Under the pieces are notes generated by a model. The model was not told where the DNA came from. It ran no database searches and saw only the letters and a list, made by a program, of their open reading frames with translations. Of a stretch of DNA of 52,882 nt, positions 9,461-18,645 are shown piece after piece (positions within the stretch are counted from its first letter, which is position 1; the number at the start of each line of letters is the position of its first letter). Origin of the DNA: Aliiroseovarius halocynthiae. GTDB lineage: Bacteria; Pseudomonadota; Alphaproteobacteria; Rhodobacterales; Rhodobacteraceae. A program made the translations under genes and the position numbers. The stretch covers positions 523 through 53,404 of the forward strand of contig NZ_ML660028.1 of assembly GCF_007004645.1 (NCBI RefSeq). Direction: 5' to 3'.

Positions 9461-10476
9461 GTGCCGAAAATGTCGTAAGGGCGGGGGGCGTGCCAGTCGC
9501 GTTGTTGATATCCCTACTGGCCGCAATTGCGCTGGCTGGGGTAGGGGCCAGCCTGTCTATTGGGGCAGTGGGCACAAGCTTCACGGATGCTTTGGGCTAT
9601 CTTTGGCATGATGACGGATCGAACGCGGCGTTTTCGGTGCGCGAACTGCGTTTGCCCCGTGTGCTGTGCGCCTTGGGTGTCGGGGCCGCGCTGGCGCTGT
9701 CCGGGGCGTTGATCCAGACCGTTACCCGCAACCCTCTGGGGGATCCCGGTCTGACAGGTGTATCGGGCGGGGCGGCATTTGGCGTCGCGCTGTGTCTGAC
9801 GCTGCTCAGCCAATCAGCCGGTGCCATTGTGCTTTCTGGCATCGCTGGGGGCTTTCTGGCCGCCACGTTGACCTTTCTTATCGCAGGTCGCCCGAATCTT
9901 CAGCCATCGCGGCTGATCCTTGCGGGTGTCGCCGTGTCGATCTTCTTTATCGCCGCCACCAGTGCGGTGATGATCCTGTCGCGATCATCGATGCAGACCC
10001 TGTATTACTGGATGATCGGCGGGTTTATCAATCGTGATTGGGTCGAATGGGTTATGTTTTGGCCTTGGGCTGTTGCAGGTACGATTGCTGCCTTTGCCTT
10101 GTCCCCCGCGCTGCGAATGCTGACATTCGAAGACAGTATGGCGGCTTCGATGGGGCTGAATGCCACTCGTTGGAGGCTGGTCGCAGGCAGTGTGTCCGTC
10201 ATTCTGGCCGCAAGCGCTGTGGCCGTTGCAGGTCCCATCGCCTTTGTAGGCTTCGTGGCCCCGCATCTGGCGCGACTGTGCCTAGGCGCACGCCATGCGG
10301 TGATGTGGCTGTGGCTTTGCGTGTCAACACTGTTCGGAATGGCAGTGGTCATCTGGGCGGACACCATTGCGCGCGCGTTCTTTTCGGGGCGTGCGCCGGC
10401 TGGCGTGATTATCACGATCATCGGCGGCATCGCGTTTCTGGTGCTGATGCGATCTGCACGTCGCTTCAAAGGATAG
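9457..10476 (+). CDS. FecCD-family siderophore permease 1
   Basis: 339 residues and strongly hydrophobic, with about ten predicted membrane segments. Family hallmarks are RELRLPRVLCALGVG, then GALIQTVTRNPLGDPG, followed by SGGAAFG and, late in the protein, GPIAFVGFVAPHLAR. It forms one half of the inner-membrane channel for ferric siderophore. The start overlaps the binding-protein stop by four bases, which fits a coupled operon with the downstream permease and ATPase. Confidence 0.9.
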   Translation: MSAENVVRAGGVPVALLISLLAAIALAGVGASLSIGAVGTSFTDALGYLWHDDGSNAAFSVRELRLPRVLCALGVGAALALSGALIQTVTRNPLGDPGLTGVSGGAAFGVALCLTLLSQSAGAIVLSGIAGGFLAATLTFLIAGRPNLQPSRLILAGVAVSIFFIAATSAVMILSRSSMQTLYYWMIGGFINRDWVEWVMFWPWAVAGTIAAFALSPALRMLTFEDSMAASMGLNATRWRLVAGSVSVILAASAVAVAGPIAFVGFVAPHLARLCLGARHAVMWLWLCVSTLFGMAVVIWADTIARAFFSGRAPAGVIITIIGGIAFLVLMRSARRFKG

Positions 10477-10481
10477 ACATC

Positions 10482-11504
10482 GTGAGCACACGCAGCGCGT
10501 TGCCAATATATCTTGTGCTCTTGCTAATCGTTTGCCTTCTGTCGTTGCGGTTTGGCGCGGTCGAGGTCGCATGGAGCGATGTGTTCAACATCACCTCGGA
10601 AACGCCTAACGCAAATACGCAGGTCATTCTGGATTATCGACTGCCCCGCACTGTGGCGGCAATCGTGATCGGCAGCTATCTTGCGCTGTCGGGGCTGGTG
10701 TTCCAGACCGTGCTCCGCAACCCGCTGGCCGACCCGACCATGTTTGGCGTTTCCGGGGGCGCGGCCTTTGCAGTGGTCGCGGCCATGTCGCTGGCGATCT
10801 ATCTGTTTCCAGTGGGTGAAAGCCTTCAGGTGGCGACCAGCTATTTGCCGATGGCGGTCGTACCAGTGATTGCCCTTGTGGGCAGCCTTTCGGCGACCGC
10901 GCTGGTCTTCTGGCTGGCATGGGATCGCGGGTTTTCACCGCTGCGACTGGTGCTGATCGGTGTGGTGCTAGCCGCCGTCTTGAACGGGATCGTGATGGCG
11001 ATGGTGCTGACACTGTCGGAAACCCGAACCGAGCTGGCCATCCTTTGGTTGGCCGGGTCACTTTATGCTCGGGATTTCAGCAATGTGTTACCCGCCCTGC
11101 CTTGGGGCGTTGCGGCCATTTCTGCCATCGTAATCTTGTCGCCACAGCTATCCGCCCTGCGCTTTGACCCGCAAACGGCCGCGTCGATGGGGGTAGCAAC
11201 CCGCACCCTTGCCCCGGTTTTACTGGGCATCGCCGCATGCCTTGCCGCCAGTGCCGTCTCTATCGCCGGACCGATTGGGTTCGTCGGGCTCATCGTGCCA
11301 CATCTGGCTCGCCTGATTGCCCGCCCAACCATCGCAGCACAGATCTTAAGTTGCCTGTTCATCGGCGCCATCCTTGTCGTCGCAAGCGATACCGTTGGCC
11401 GGGCGGTTGCGGCCCCACTTGAAGTTCCGGTCGGCATCGTAACCAGCCTGCTGGGTGCCCCGGTATTTGCCTTTCTGATCCGCGCTCAAGCCAAGAGAAT
11501 CTGA
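10482..11504 (+). CDS. FecCD-family siderophore permease 2 (GTG start)
   Basis: 340 residues from a GTG at 10482, five bases after the previous stop. The frame is open back to 10038, but that part is out-of-frame sequence of permease 1. Hallmarks are DYRLPRTVAAIVIGSYLALSG, then TVLRNPLADPTMFGVSGG, and AGPIGFVGLIVPHLAR near residue 255. It pairs with the upstream permease to form the membrane part of the importer. One base separates its stop from the ATPase start. Confidence 0.88.
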   Translation: MSTRSALPIYLVLLLIVCLLSLRFGAVEVAWSDVFNITSETPNANTQVILDYRLPRTVAAIVIGSYLALSGLVFQTVLRNPLADPTMFGVSGGAAFAVVAAMSLAIYLFPVGESLQVATSYLPMAVVPVIALVGSLSATALVFWLAWDRGFSPLRLVLIGVVLAAVLNGIVMAMVLTLSETRTELAILWLAGSLYARDFSNVLPALPWGVAAISAIVILSPQLSALRFDPQTAASMGVATRTLAPVLLGIAACLAASAVSIAGPIGFVGLIVPHLARLIARPTIAAQILSCLFIGAILVVASDTVGRAVAAPLEVPVGIVTSLLGAPVFAFLIRAQAKRI

Positions 11505-11505
11505 C

Positions 11506-12273
11506 ATGATCGAAGCCCGCAACATCTCTGTCCGCTATGGCGACACCGCCATTTTGCATGACATCAGCCTGACCATCTCAGCACATGAGATCACCACATT
11601 GATCGGCGCTAATGGCTGTGGAAAGTCGACGCTACTCAAGGCGCTTTCGGGCCTACATCCAGTCAAAACCGGAGAGGTGCTGCTGTCCGGTCACCCCTTA
11701 TCAGACTGGTCCCGAAAAGAAATCGCCCGCCAGATCGCGGTTCTGTCCCAGTCACCGCAGGCCCCCGAAGGGCTGTCGGTTGCGCAATTGGTAGAGCATG
11801 GGCAGTTCTCGCAAAAATCACTCTTCTCGCGGGGCAATCTGGCGGATGTTCATTGGGCGCTTGAGCAGACAGGGATGGAGGATCACGCCGATCGTCCGTT
11901 TGATGATCTGTCCGGGGGTGAGAAGCAGCGCGTTTGGATATCGCTTGCCTTGATTCAGAAGCCACAGATGCTGCTACTCGATGAACCCACCTCATATCTG
12001 GATCTGGGTCATCAAATAGACCTGCTGAACTTGCTGATCCGCCTGCAAAAAGACCAAGGTATCGGTATTTTGATGGTCCTACACGACATCAATCAGGCCA
12101 GCTTCTATGCGGATCGGCTGATCGCCTTGAAAGACGGGCATGTCTACGCAGATGCAGCACCGCATGATGTTATCTCTTCAGAACTGGTGAAGTCGCTGTT
12201 GAACGCGGACGTGACTGTGATGCAAGATCAAAGCGGCAATCATCCATACTGTGTCCCGTTTGGGCGCATTTAG
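11506..12273 (+). CDS. Siderophore ABC transporter ATPase (FepC/FhuC-like)
   Basis: 255 residues: a single nucleotide-binding domain with Walker A IGANGCGKSTLLKAL, signature DLSGGEKQRVW, Walker B MLLLDEPTSYLD and switch HDINQA. It powers the FecCD pair encoded just upstream. It is the last gene of the first uptake operon; the following 330 bases are non-coding. Confidence 0.92.
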   Translation: MIEARNISVRYGDTAILHDISLTISAHEITTLIGANGCGKSTLLKALSGLHPVKTGEVLLSGHPLSDWSRKEIARQIAVLSQSPQAPEGLSVAQLVEHGQFSQKSLFSRGNLADVHWALEQTGMEDHADRPFDDLSGGEKQRVWISLALIQKPQMLLLDEPTSYLDLGHQIDLLNLLIRLQKDQGIGILMVLHDINQASFYADRLIALKDGHVYADAAPHDVISSELVKSLLNADVTVMQDQSGNHPYCVPFGRI

Positions 12274-12457
12274 TGTCAGGCGGCGCCCCGACGCCTAACA
12301 TTCTGTTGCGTATCGCTATGATCCGCCCCACCTGAAAAATACGTGGATATACCAATCAAGATGCCATGTATCATTTATGCTGCACACGGAATACAGATGA
12401 TTATAGTATTAAAACAATAGCTTAAATCTACCCTCCTCCTCATTTCGCTGTCACGTG
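12274..12457. other. Intergenic stretch with weak hairpin after the first uptake operon
   Basis: Right after the ATPase stop, AGGCG (12278-12282) can pair with CGCCT (12292-12296), extended by TGT/ACA across a mismatch. No U-tract follows, so this is a weak terminator candidate. The rest of the stretch is AT-rich, has no supported ORF, and leads into the promoter of receptor 2. Confidence 0.35.
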
Positions 12458-12486
12458 TTGACATGAATAATTATTCACATTATTCG
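12458..12486 (+). promoter_or_regulatory. Promoter with palindromic operator upstream of receptor 2
   Basis: A consensus -35 (TTGACA, 12458-12463) is followed 17 bp later by a weaker -10 (TATTCG, 12481-12486). The spacer contains a perfect 14-bp palindrome, TGAATAATTATTCA (12464-12477). A repressor bound there would block RNA polymerase. Iron-responsive repressors of alphaproteobacteria (RirA, Fur/Mur, Irr) use AT-rich, TGA...TCA-like or palindromic sites, so iron control is a reasonable inference, but the protein is not identified. Confidence 0.55.
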
Positions 12487-12607
12487 ATCACCTGTCTTTC
12501 GAGACTTGCCAGGTGCAATGCGCCAAGCCCTTCCCAAAATTCGCCAACTACGTGACGTACCCGACTTGGGCGCGAACCGTTAAACTCGTTTCGCGCAGGA
12601 GGTCCCT

Positions 12608-14848
12608 TTGACGCGTTTCCACTTCAAATCGGTGTCAGCAATGCTGATGATGTCGACCATTCTGGCCCCAGCTGTTGGGGCAGCCCAAGACGCCGATACT
12701 GGCGCTGAAGATTTCTATCTTGGGACAATTGTGCTGCAAGCGATTAACGATGGCGGTGCTGGTGTCAGCTCGGTCGAAGCTGCGAACACCGCTGGGACAC
12801 GTGTGCCGGTGGATCCGAGCGACCTTCCGCGTTCTGTGACCATCCTGCCGCGCGAGTTGTTCGAGGCTCAAGGCGCGCGCACGATGGAAGAAACCGTCGC
12901 CTATAGCCCCGGAATCACAACCGGTACATATGGTCACGATGACCGATATGACGAGTTTATCTTGCGCGGTTTCGAAGCTCAGATTGGCGGCGTGTTCCGC
13001 GATGCAATGCCTCTGCGAACGGTCGATTGGGCGTCTTGGCGCACCGAGCCGTTCGGCTTGGAAAGCGTCAACATTCTGCGCGGCCCGACATCGGACTTGT
13101 ACGGCGCAAACCAACCCGGCGGCCTGATCAACGCCGTCACCAAACGCCCCGAATTCACGTTTGGCGGTGAAGTCCAGACAATCATCTCTGACCATGGTGG
13201 AAAGCAAGTTGGCCTTGATGTGACCGGTCCGCTCTCGGACACTTTGGCATATCGCCTCGTCGGCGTCTGGAACGAGTCCGGCACGCACTTCGATGAAGTT
13301 GATACCGGGCGTATCTATATCGCGCCGTCGCTAACCTTTGCCCCATCCGACCAGACAACGTTGACGGTCTATGGCCAGTATCAAGAAGACAATGTGGGCA
13401 ACACCTATATCACAGTGCCCAAATTCGGGACGCTCGAGCCCAACAACGTCGCGACATTTGGCCCCGACACCTACGTGGGAAATCCCGAATACAACACGAT
13501 TGAATCCACGCAGAAATATCTGGGATACGAGTTCGAGCACGCGTTCGACAATGGCCTGACATTTGTGTCTCGTGCACGCGTTTCGGACAACACATGGGAC
13601 GACCACACCGAATTCGCAGGTGCATTTGTAAACAGCAGCTACTTGCTGGGTGCCCCGGTCGGTCTGCCGTCGGATATCGATATGGCGATCATGACCAAGT
13701 TCGATGTCGATCAGTCCATGCAGCAGCATAGCTTCGACAACGCCGTTCATGTGGACATTGATACGGGTAATGTCGTCGGCCAAGTCGCAGTCGGCATCGA
13801 TCATTATCGGGTTCACAGCGCTACAGACTTTACATATGCCTATGCTGGCGAATTGAACCTATTGACGGGCGATCGTACACCGTATTTGACCGGAACCGGA
13901 CTCGACTTCTTTCTCCCGAACCATCGCACAACGGATCTGAAACAAACCGGGATTTATGCGACCGGGCATGCCGAGGTCAATGACACGTTCATCCTGTCAG
14001 GCGGCGTGCGCCACGACTGGATCGATCAAAGCGTCACTGGTTACCTCACAAATCCTTTAACGGGGACCTCAGACTCGATCGATAACAAGATTAACGAGAC
14101 ATTCACGTCGGGGAATCTTGCTTTGGGATATCGAATTGCACCGGAGCTGATGGCTTATGGGTCGTTCTCGCGTTCCTTCAGCCTGCCACCGAGCGGTGAA
14201 AATGTGAACGGCGGCGGTCTTGCCATTGAAACTGCAAAATCCTTCGAAGTTGGTATGAAATACCAGTCAGCAGATGGACATAGCAGCATTGGTCTGTCGG
14301 CCTATTCGATCACCAAGAATGACGTTGCTTTTAGCGTTGCGCCGCAGTTGTTCACTCAGGTTGGCGAGGTGCGTTCGCGTGGGATCGAGCTTGAGGCCAC
14401 TCATGATTTTGGCAACGGGTTAAGCCTGTTTGGAAGCGCGGGATATGTGGACGCTTCAATCGTCGAGAACCACAATAATCTATACGTGGGCAATCAGGTG
14501 CCACGCGCACCAAAATTCTCGGCTGCCCTGTTTGCGCAATACGAAGTTCCGTCAATCGAAGGGCTGACATTCAGTGCGGGTGCCCGCCATACGGGCGCAC
14601 GATACGCGTTTATCGGCAATCAGGACGAGCTTCCTGCATCCACCCTATTTGATGCATCGGTAAGCTACGAGTACAACGACTGGAACATGCAGCTGGCCGT
14701 CCGTAACTTGGCCAACAAACAGGATATCGGTTTCTGTTCACCCGCTGTGGCTGGTGCCTTCCTTCCTGCGGGACTTGGCACAACCTCCGGAACCTGCGTC
14801 TACAACTCGGGCCGCGAGATCTCGCTTAGCCTCAGTCGAACCTTCTAA
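12608..14848 (+). CDS. TonB-dependent siderophore receptor 2 (TTG start)
   Basis: 746 residues. Translation starts at TTG (12608), five bases after an ideal AGGAGG (12597-12602); the next in-frame ATG would cut into the signal peptide. The signal peptide ends near APAVGAAQDA. The plug has PRSVTILPRELFEAQGARTM, then LRGFEAQIGG and VNILRGPTSDLYGANQPGG, which is typical of FhuA-like siderophore receptors. The barrel ends with LSLSRTF and a terminal phenylalanine for BAM recognition. A cysteine pair near the C-terminus (GFCSPA and SGTCVYN) probably forms a disulfide. It heads a second uptake operon (binding protein, two permeases, ATPase, reductase). Confidence 0.9.
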   Translation: MTRFHFKSVSAMLMMSTILAPAVGAAQDADTGAEDFYLGTIVLQAINDGGAGVSSVEAANTAGTRVPVDPSDLPRSVTILPRELFEAQGARTMEETVAYSPGITTGTYGHDDRYDEFILRGFEAQIGGVFRDAMPLRTVDWASWRTEPFGLESVNILRGPTSDLYGANQPGGLINAVTKRPEFTFGGEVQTIISDHGGKQVGLDVTGPLSDTLAYRLVGVWNESGTHFDEVDTGRIYIAPSLTFAPSDQTTLTVYGQYQEDNVGNTYITVPKFGTLEPNNVATFGPDTYVGNPEYNTIESTQKYLGYEFEHAFDNGLTFVSRARVSDNTWDDHTEFAGAFVNSSYLLGAPVGLPSDIDMAIMTKFDVDQSMQQHSFDNAVHVDIDTGNVVGQVAVGIDHYRVHSATDFTYAYAGELNLLTGDRTPYLTGTGLDFFLPNHRTTDLKQTGIYATGHAEVNDTFILSGGVRHDWIDQSVTGYLTNPLTGTSDSIDNKINETFTSGNLALGYRIAPELMAYGSFSRSFSLPPSGENVNGGGLAIETAKSFEVGMKYQSADGHSSIGLSAYSITKNDVAFSVAPQLFTQVGEVRSRGIELEATHDFGNGLSLFGSAGYVDASIVENHNNLYVGNQVPRAPKFSAALFAQYEVPSIEGLTFSAGARHTGARYAFIGNQDELPASTLFDASVSYEYNDWNMQLAVRNLANKQDIGFCSPAVAGAFLPAGLGTTSGTCVYNSGREISLSLSRTF

Positions 14849-14856
14849 GGCACAGA

Positions 14857-15834
14857 ATGATGATGCGCGTATTTCTTCCGTGCCTACTTCTAAGCTTGGC
14901 TTCGCCCTCATGGGCGGAGCCACGACAGCTGACACATCGCTACGGCGTAACACAGATCGACGGCACCCCGGAACGCGTCGTGTCTTTGTCCTATGTTGGG
15001 CATGATTTTCTGTTGGCGCTAGGCGTCAAACCCATCGCTTTGCGATATTGGTATGGCGACGGGAAATTCGGAGTGTTTCCCTGGGCAGAACAGGCCTTGG
15101 GCGATGCGGAACCTGTTGTTCTTTACGGTGATATCGACGTCGAACAAATTGCCCTTCTGAAGCCTGATCTGATTGTCGGGCAATGGTCTGGGATGACGGA
15201 AACACAGTACCAGCTTCTGTCAAAAATCGCGCCCACCATTCCCCCCGCCGCTGGCGAAGGTGACTATACTTCGTCATGGCAGCTTATGACCCGCAAGTTG
15301 GGCGAGGCGTTGAACATGCCCGAAAAGGCCGAGGCTGTCATTGACCGCCTTGAAACCCGATTTTCGGATATACGTAACGCGCACCCCGAGTGGGCAGGCA
15401 AAAGCTCTGCTGTTGTATGGCCCCCGCGCATTGGTGCCTATACTAGCGTCGATCTGCGCAGTCGTTTCCTTGCAGATCTGGGATTCACCCCATCGGTCGG
15501 CGTAGATCAATTGATCAGCTCGAATGCGTATTACGTGATGATCCCGCAAGAAGATCTGACACCAATTGACGTTGATCTGCTGATCTGGACCGACACTGCC
15601 GAGCTGGCAGACGCGCTGGACGGCATCGTTTTACGCAAAGCCATGCGCGCCTATCGCGAAGGACGTGAAGTTTACGCCGACTATGATCTGGGTGCGGCGC
15701 TGTCGCATTCCAGTCCCTTGTCGCTGGACTATGCTCTGGATCGCCTTGTTCCCCTGATCGAAGCAGCCATGGACGGCGATCCTGCCACCCCTGTTGAAAG
15801 CACTGCGGCCGAAGGAGTGGCCCCTCCGTCATGA
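14857..15834 (+). CDS. Periplasmic siderophore-binding protein, second system
   Basis: 325 residues. The Sec signal peptide (LPCLLLSLASPSWAEP) lacks a consensus lipobox. The body is a class III (FhuD/BtuF) binding protein: GTPERVVSLSYVGHDFLLAL, then DIDVEQIALLKPDLIVG. Three in-frame ATGs occur at 14857, 14860 and 14863; any could serve, with AAGG just upstream. It lies eight bases after receptor 2 and overlaps the next gene by four bases. The C-terminus has an unstructured tail after residue 305. Confidence 0.85.
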   Translation: MMMRVFLPCLLLSLASPSWAEPRQLTHRYGVTQIDGTPERVVSLSYVGHDFLLALGVKPIALRYWYGDGKFGVFPWAEQALGDAEPVVLYGDIDVEQIALLKPDLIVGQWSGMTETQYQLLSKIAPTIPPAAGEGDYTSSWQLMTRKLGEALNMPEKAEAVIDRLETRFSDIRNAHPEWAGKSSAVVWPPRIGAYTSVDLRSRFLADLGFTPSVGVDQLISSNAYYVMIPQEDLTPIDVDLLIWTDTAELADALDGIVLRKAMRAYREGREVYADYDLGAALSHSSPLSLDYALDRLVPLIEAAMDGDPATPVESTAAEGVAPPS

Positions 15835-16841
15835 AACGAAACACGTCTTCGCATCTTGCGACGCTGGCAATAATGACCACCTTGGGGCTGGTGCTTGCCT
15901 TTGTGTCGCTGTGGTTTGGTGTACGTCCCCTGCCAACCAGCACCGTCTGGCAAGCGCTGGTGGCTTTCGATCCCAGCAATACCGAACACATGATTGTACA
16001 CGAGCTTCGACTGCCCCGCGCGATGGCCGCGCTGATTGGTGGCGGGGCACTTGGAATGGCGGGTGCACTTATGCAGTCGCTTAGCCGCAACCCGTTAGCC
16101 GATCCCGGACTTCTGGGGGTTAATGGCGGCGCGGCACTTGGTGTGGTGATCTCGATCTGGGTTCTGGGCGCTACCGCACAATCCCAGCTGGTGTTCCCCG
16201 CCTTGGCAGGTGCTGGGTTGGCCGCCACGCTTGTGCTGCTTCTGGGTGGGGCCGTTAGGCCCCGCGGGCCGGATCCAACACGCTTGATTCTGGCCGGGGC
16301 CGCCGTGGGCGCACTGTTTCTTGCGCTGACCTGGGCCATCCTAATCCTGAGCCGTGAAAGCCTTGATACCTATCGTTTCTGGGTCTTGGGTGGGTTCACC
16401 GGGATTACCAAAAGCGATCTGGTTGCACTGCTGCCGTTGTTTGCCGTCAGCCTACCCATGGGTCTGGCCGCCGCCTTTCTTCTCGCGCCCTTGATCCTTG
16501 GTGATGATACCGCCCGCGCGCTTGGCGTTCGCGTTGGCTTCGTGCGGGTGTTCAGCACCGTCGCAATCGTCGCCCTGTGTGGCCTTACCGTGTCCATGGC
16601 CGGGCCTATCGCCTTTATCGGCCTTGTCGTCCCGCATCTGGTGCGCCCACTTCTTGGGGCCGACCTGCGGCTGGTCGCAATCGGTTCATTCCTAACCGGC
16701 GCGGCGCTAGCCGTGCTGGCCGATATCCTTGGTCGCCTGATCCTGCCCGGACAAGAGATCGAGGCCGGTGCCACGATGGCACTGATCGGTGGCCCAAGTC
16801 TGATCCTGCTTGTCCGTTTCCGTCGAGAGGTGGCGCTATGA
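15831..16841 (+). CDS. FecCD-family siderophore permease, second system, subunit 1
   Basis: 336 residues, polytopic. Hallmarks are HELRLPRAMAALIGGGALG, then MQSLSRNPLADPGLLGVNGG, a central WVLGGFTG, and AGPIAFIGLVVPHLVRPLLG. It forms half of the inner-membrane channel of the second importer. ATGA overlaps occur on both sides (with the binding protein and with the next permease), indicating tight translational coupling. Confidence 0.9.
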   Translation: MKRNTSSHLATLAIMTTLGLVLAFVSLWFGVRPLPTSTVWQALVAFDPSNTEHMIVHELRLPRAMAALIGGGALGMAGALMQSLSRNPLADPGLLGVNGGAALGVVISIWVLGATAQSQLVFPALAGAGLAATLVLLLGGAVRPRGPDPTRLILAGAAVGALFLALTWAILILSRESLDTYRFWVLGGFTGITKSDLVALLPLFAVSLPMGLAAAFLLAPLILGDDTARALGVRVGFVRVFSTVAIVALCGLTVSMAGPIAFIGLVVPHLVRPLLGADLRLVAIGSFLTGAALAVLADILGRLILPGQEIEAGATMALIGGPSLILLVRFRREVAL

Positions 16842-17866
16842 CCATGCTGACCCTGCGTTCGCCCGTTTTCTCGTTTCGGCTGCCGCTACGCCGCGTTGTC
16901 GTCAATGCTTTGTTGGCAGCCCTTGCTGCCCTGCTGATCGTGGCGGGGCTGTTTGGTGGAAGCTATCCAGTATCCTTTGCTGACTTCATGGCTGTGCTGA
17001 ATGGCACAACAGATGCCGTCACCGAAATGGTCGTTCTGGACTATCGCCTTCCCCGGATCCTGACGGCACTTGGGGTCGGGCTGGCCTTCGGCCTTGCGGG
17101 CGAGATGATCCAAACCCTGCTGCGCAACCCGCTGGCCTCGCCCGATATCATTGGGTTTACCGCAGGTGCAGGAACAGGCGCCCTGTTCACCGTTGCCATT
17201 CTTGGCACGACCGCATTCGTCGTTCCCGGAGCCATGTTTGGGGGGCTGGGCGCGGCCCTTATTGTCATCGGGCTAAGCTGGCGGCGCGGGATCGCACCCG
17301 GCCAAATCGTCCTGATCGGGATCGGCATTACCCTAACCCTTGGTGTCATAGGGGATCTTCTTATGACACGGCTGGATGCCACATCGGCCTATGAGCTGAT
17401 GAAATGGCTGGTCGGGTCGCTGCACAGCCGCAGCTATGCCGATGTACAGATCATCTGGCTGGGCCTTCTGATCCTTGCGCCGGTTGCGTTCTGGCATCAG
17501 TTCATCCTTGCCCGCGCATCGCTGGACGAACCAGTGGCGCTTGGCCTTGGCATCGCGCTTAACCGCAGCCGTATGGTGACCCTTGGTCTGGCCGTCGGGT
17601 TGGTTGCTGTTGCCGTGTCAGCCGCCGGCCCCCTGCCCTTCGTGGCATTCGTGTCCGGTCCGATTGCTCATGGCCTGAATCGCGCCAGCCGCCCCACGTT
17701 GCTTAGCGCAGCCCTCGTCGGCGCAATCATCACCCTGTTTGCCGATATGGTCAGCCAGACCGCGCTGAGCGGCATGTCGCTGCCTGCTGGTGTCTTCACC
17801 GCTTTGATTGGTGCCCCCGTCCTGATCTGGGTGCTGATCATTCAATCAAGAAAGAACCGCCTATGA
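16838..17866 (+). CDS. FecCD-family siderophore permease, second system, subunit 2
   Basis: 342 residues from the ATG at 16838, which overlaps the upstream stop by four bases. The open frame extends back to 16577, but that part is shadow of the previous gene. Hallmarks are DYRLPRILTALGVGLAFGLAG, then QTLLRNPLASPDIIGFTAGAG, WLVGSLHSRSY and AGPLPFVAFVSGPIAHGL. In the last segment the usual VPH is replaced by SGP, which may reflect specialisation of this subunit (FepG/FhuB-C like). It ends in an ATGA overlap with the ATPase gene. Confidence 0.88.
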   Translation: MTMLTLRSPVFSFRLPLRRVVVNALLAALAALLIVAGLFGGSYPVSFADFMAVLNGTTDAVTEMVVLDYRLPRILTALGVGLAFGLAGEMIQTLLRNPLASPDIIGFTAGAGTGALFTVAILGTTAFVVPGAMFGGLGAALIVIGLSWRRGIAPGQIVLIGIGITLTLGVIGDLLMTRLDATSAYELMKWLVGSLHSRSYADVQIIWLGLLILAPVAFWHQFILARASLDEPVALGLGIALNRSRMVTLGLAVGLVAVAVSAAGPLPFVAFVSGPIAHGLNRASRPTLLSAALVGAIITLFADMVSQTALSGMSLPAGVFTALIGAPVLIWVLIIQSRKNRL

Positions 17867-18639
17867 CCGCACATCTCACATGCGAAAACCTGTGTCTGAG
17901 CTATGGGAAGACCCCGGTTCTGACAGATGTAAATCTTGACCTTGTTCCCGGCCAGATCACCGCGATCGTTGGGCCGAATGGCTGTGGTAAATCCTCGCTT
18001 TTGCGGTGCCTCAGTCGGGTCCAAAGCCCCACTAAGGGACAGGTGCTGTTGGATGGCGAACCCATCCACAAGCAAAACACCAAACAGGTCGCCCGCAAGA
18101 TTGCCTTCATGCCTCAAAGCGCGACCGCACCGACAGGCATGCGGATCATGGATCTGGTGCTGCGGGGGCGGACACCACATCAATCCCCATTGCAGCAATG
18201 GACCTCAGAAGATCAACGGATCGTCGAGCGCGCCCTAGATCAGGTTGGCCTAACGCATCGCGCCCATGAGTTGCTTGAAGACCTTTCAGGCGGGCAGCTG
18301 CAACGCGCATGGATTGCAATGGTGCTGGCGCAAGATACCGAAATCCTGCTTCTAGACGAACCGACCACTTTCCTTGATCTGGCGCACCAGCAAGACATCC
18401 TGAAACTTGTGCGCGAGCTTCAGGCGGATCGCGGCCTGACCGTGGCCATGGTGCTGCATGACATCAATCTGGCGTCGCGTTTCACCGACAATATCATCGC
18501 GTTGCGCGACCAGAATGTTCTGTGCTCGGGCGTGCCGCAGGACGTGATCACCGAGCCCAATATCCAAGACATCTATGGCCTTGCCTGCAGCGTGATCGCT
18601 GATCCGCATCACGGCCTGCCCCACATCATCCTGAAGTGA
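17863..18639 (+). CDS. Siderophore ABC transporter ATPase, second system
   Basis: 258 residues, FepC-like. Walker A is VGPNGCGKSSLLRCL, the signature is DLSGGQLQRAW, Walker B is ILLLDEPTTFLDLAHQ and the switch histidine lies in HDINLA. It drives the second FecCD pair and is coupled to the upstream permease by a four-base overlap. The reductase gene starts six bases downstream. Confidence 0.92.
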   Translation: MTAHLTCENLCLSYGKTPVLTDVNLDLVPGQITAIVGPNGCGKSSLLRCLSRVQSPTKGQVLLDGEPIHKQNTKQVARKIAFMPQSATAPTGMRIMDLVLRGRTPHQSPLQQWTSEDQRIVERALDQVGLTHRAHELLEDLSGGQLQRAWIAMVLAQDTEILLLDEPTTFLDLAHQQDILKLVRELQADRGLTVAMVLHDINLASRFTDNIIALRDQNVLCSGVPQDVITEPNIQDIYGLACSVIADPHHGLPHIILK

Positions 18640-18645
18640 GCGAAC

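Noticed and set aside
10038-10481. N-terminal extension of the second FecCD permease
   Set aside because: The extra residues are an out-of-frame reading of permease 1; the GTG at 10482 starts on a normal first membrane segment.
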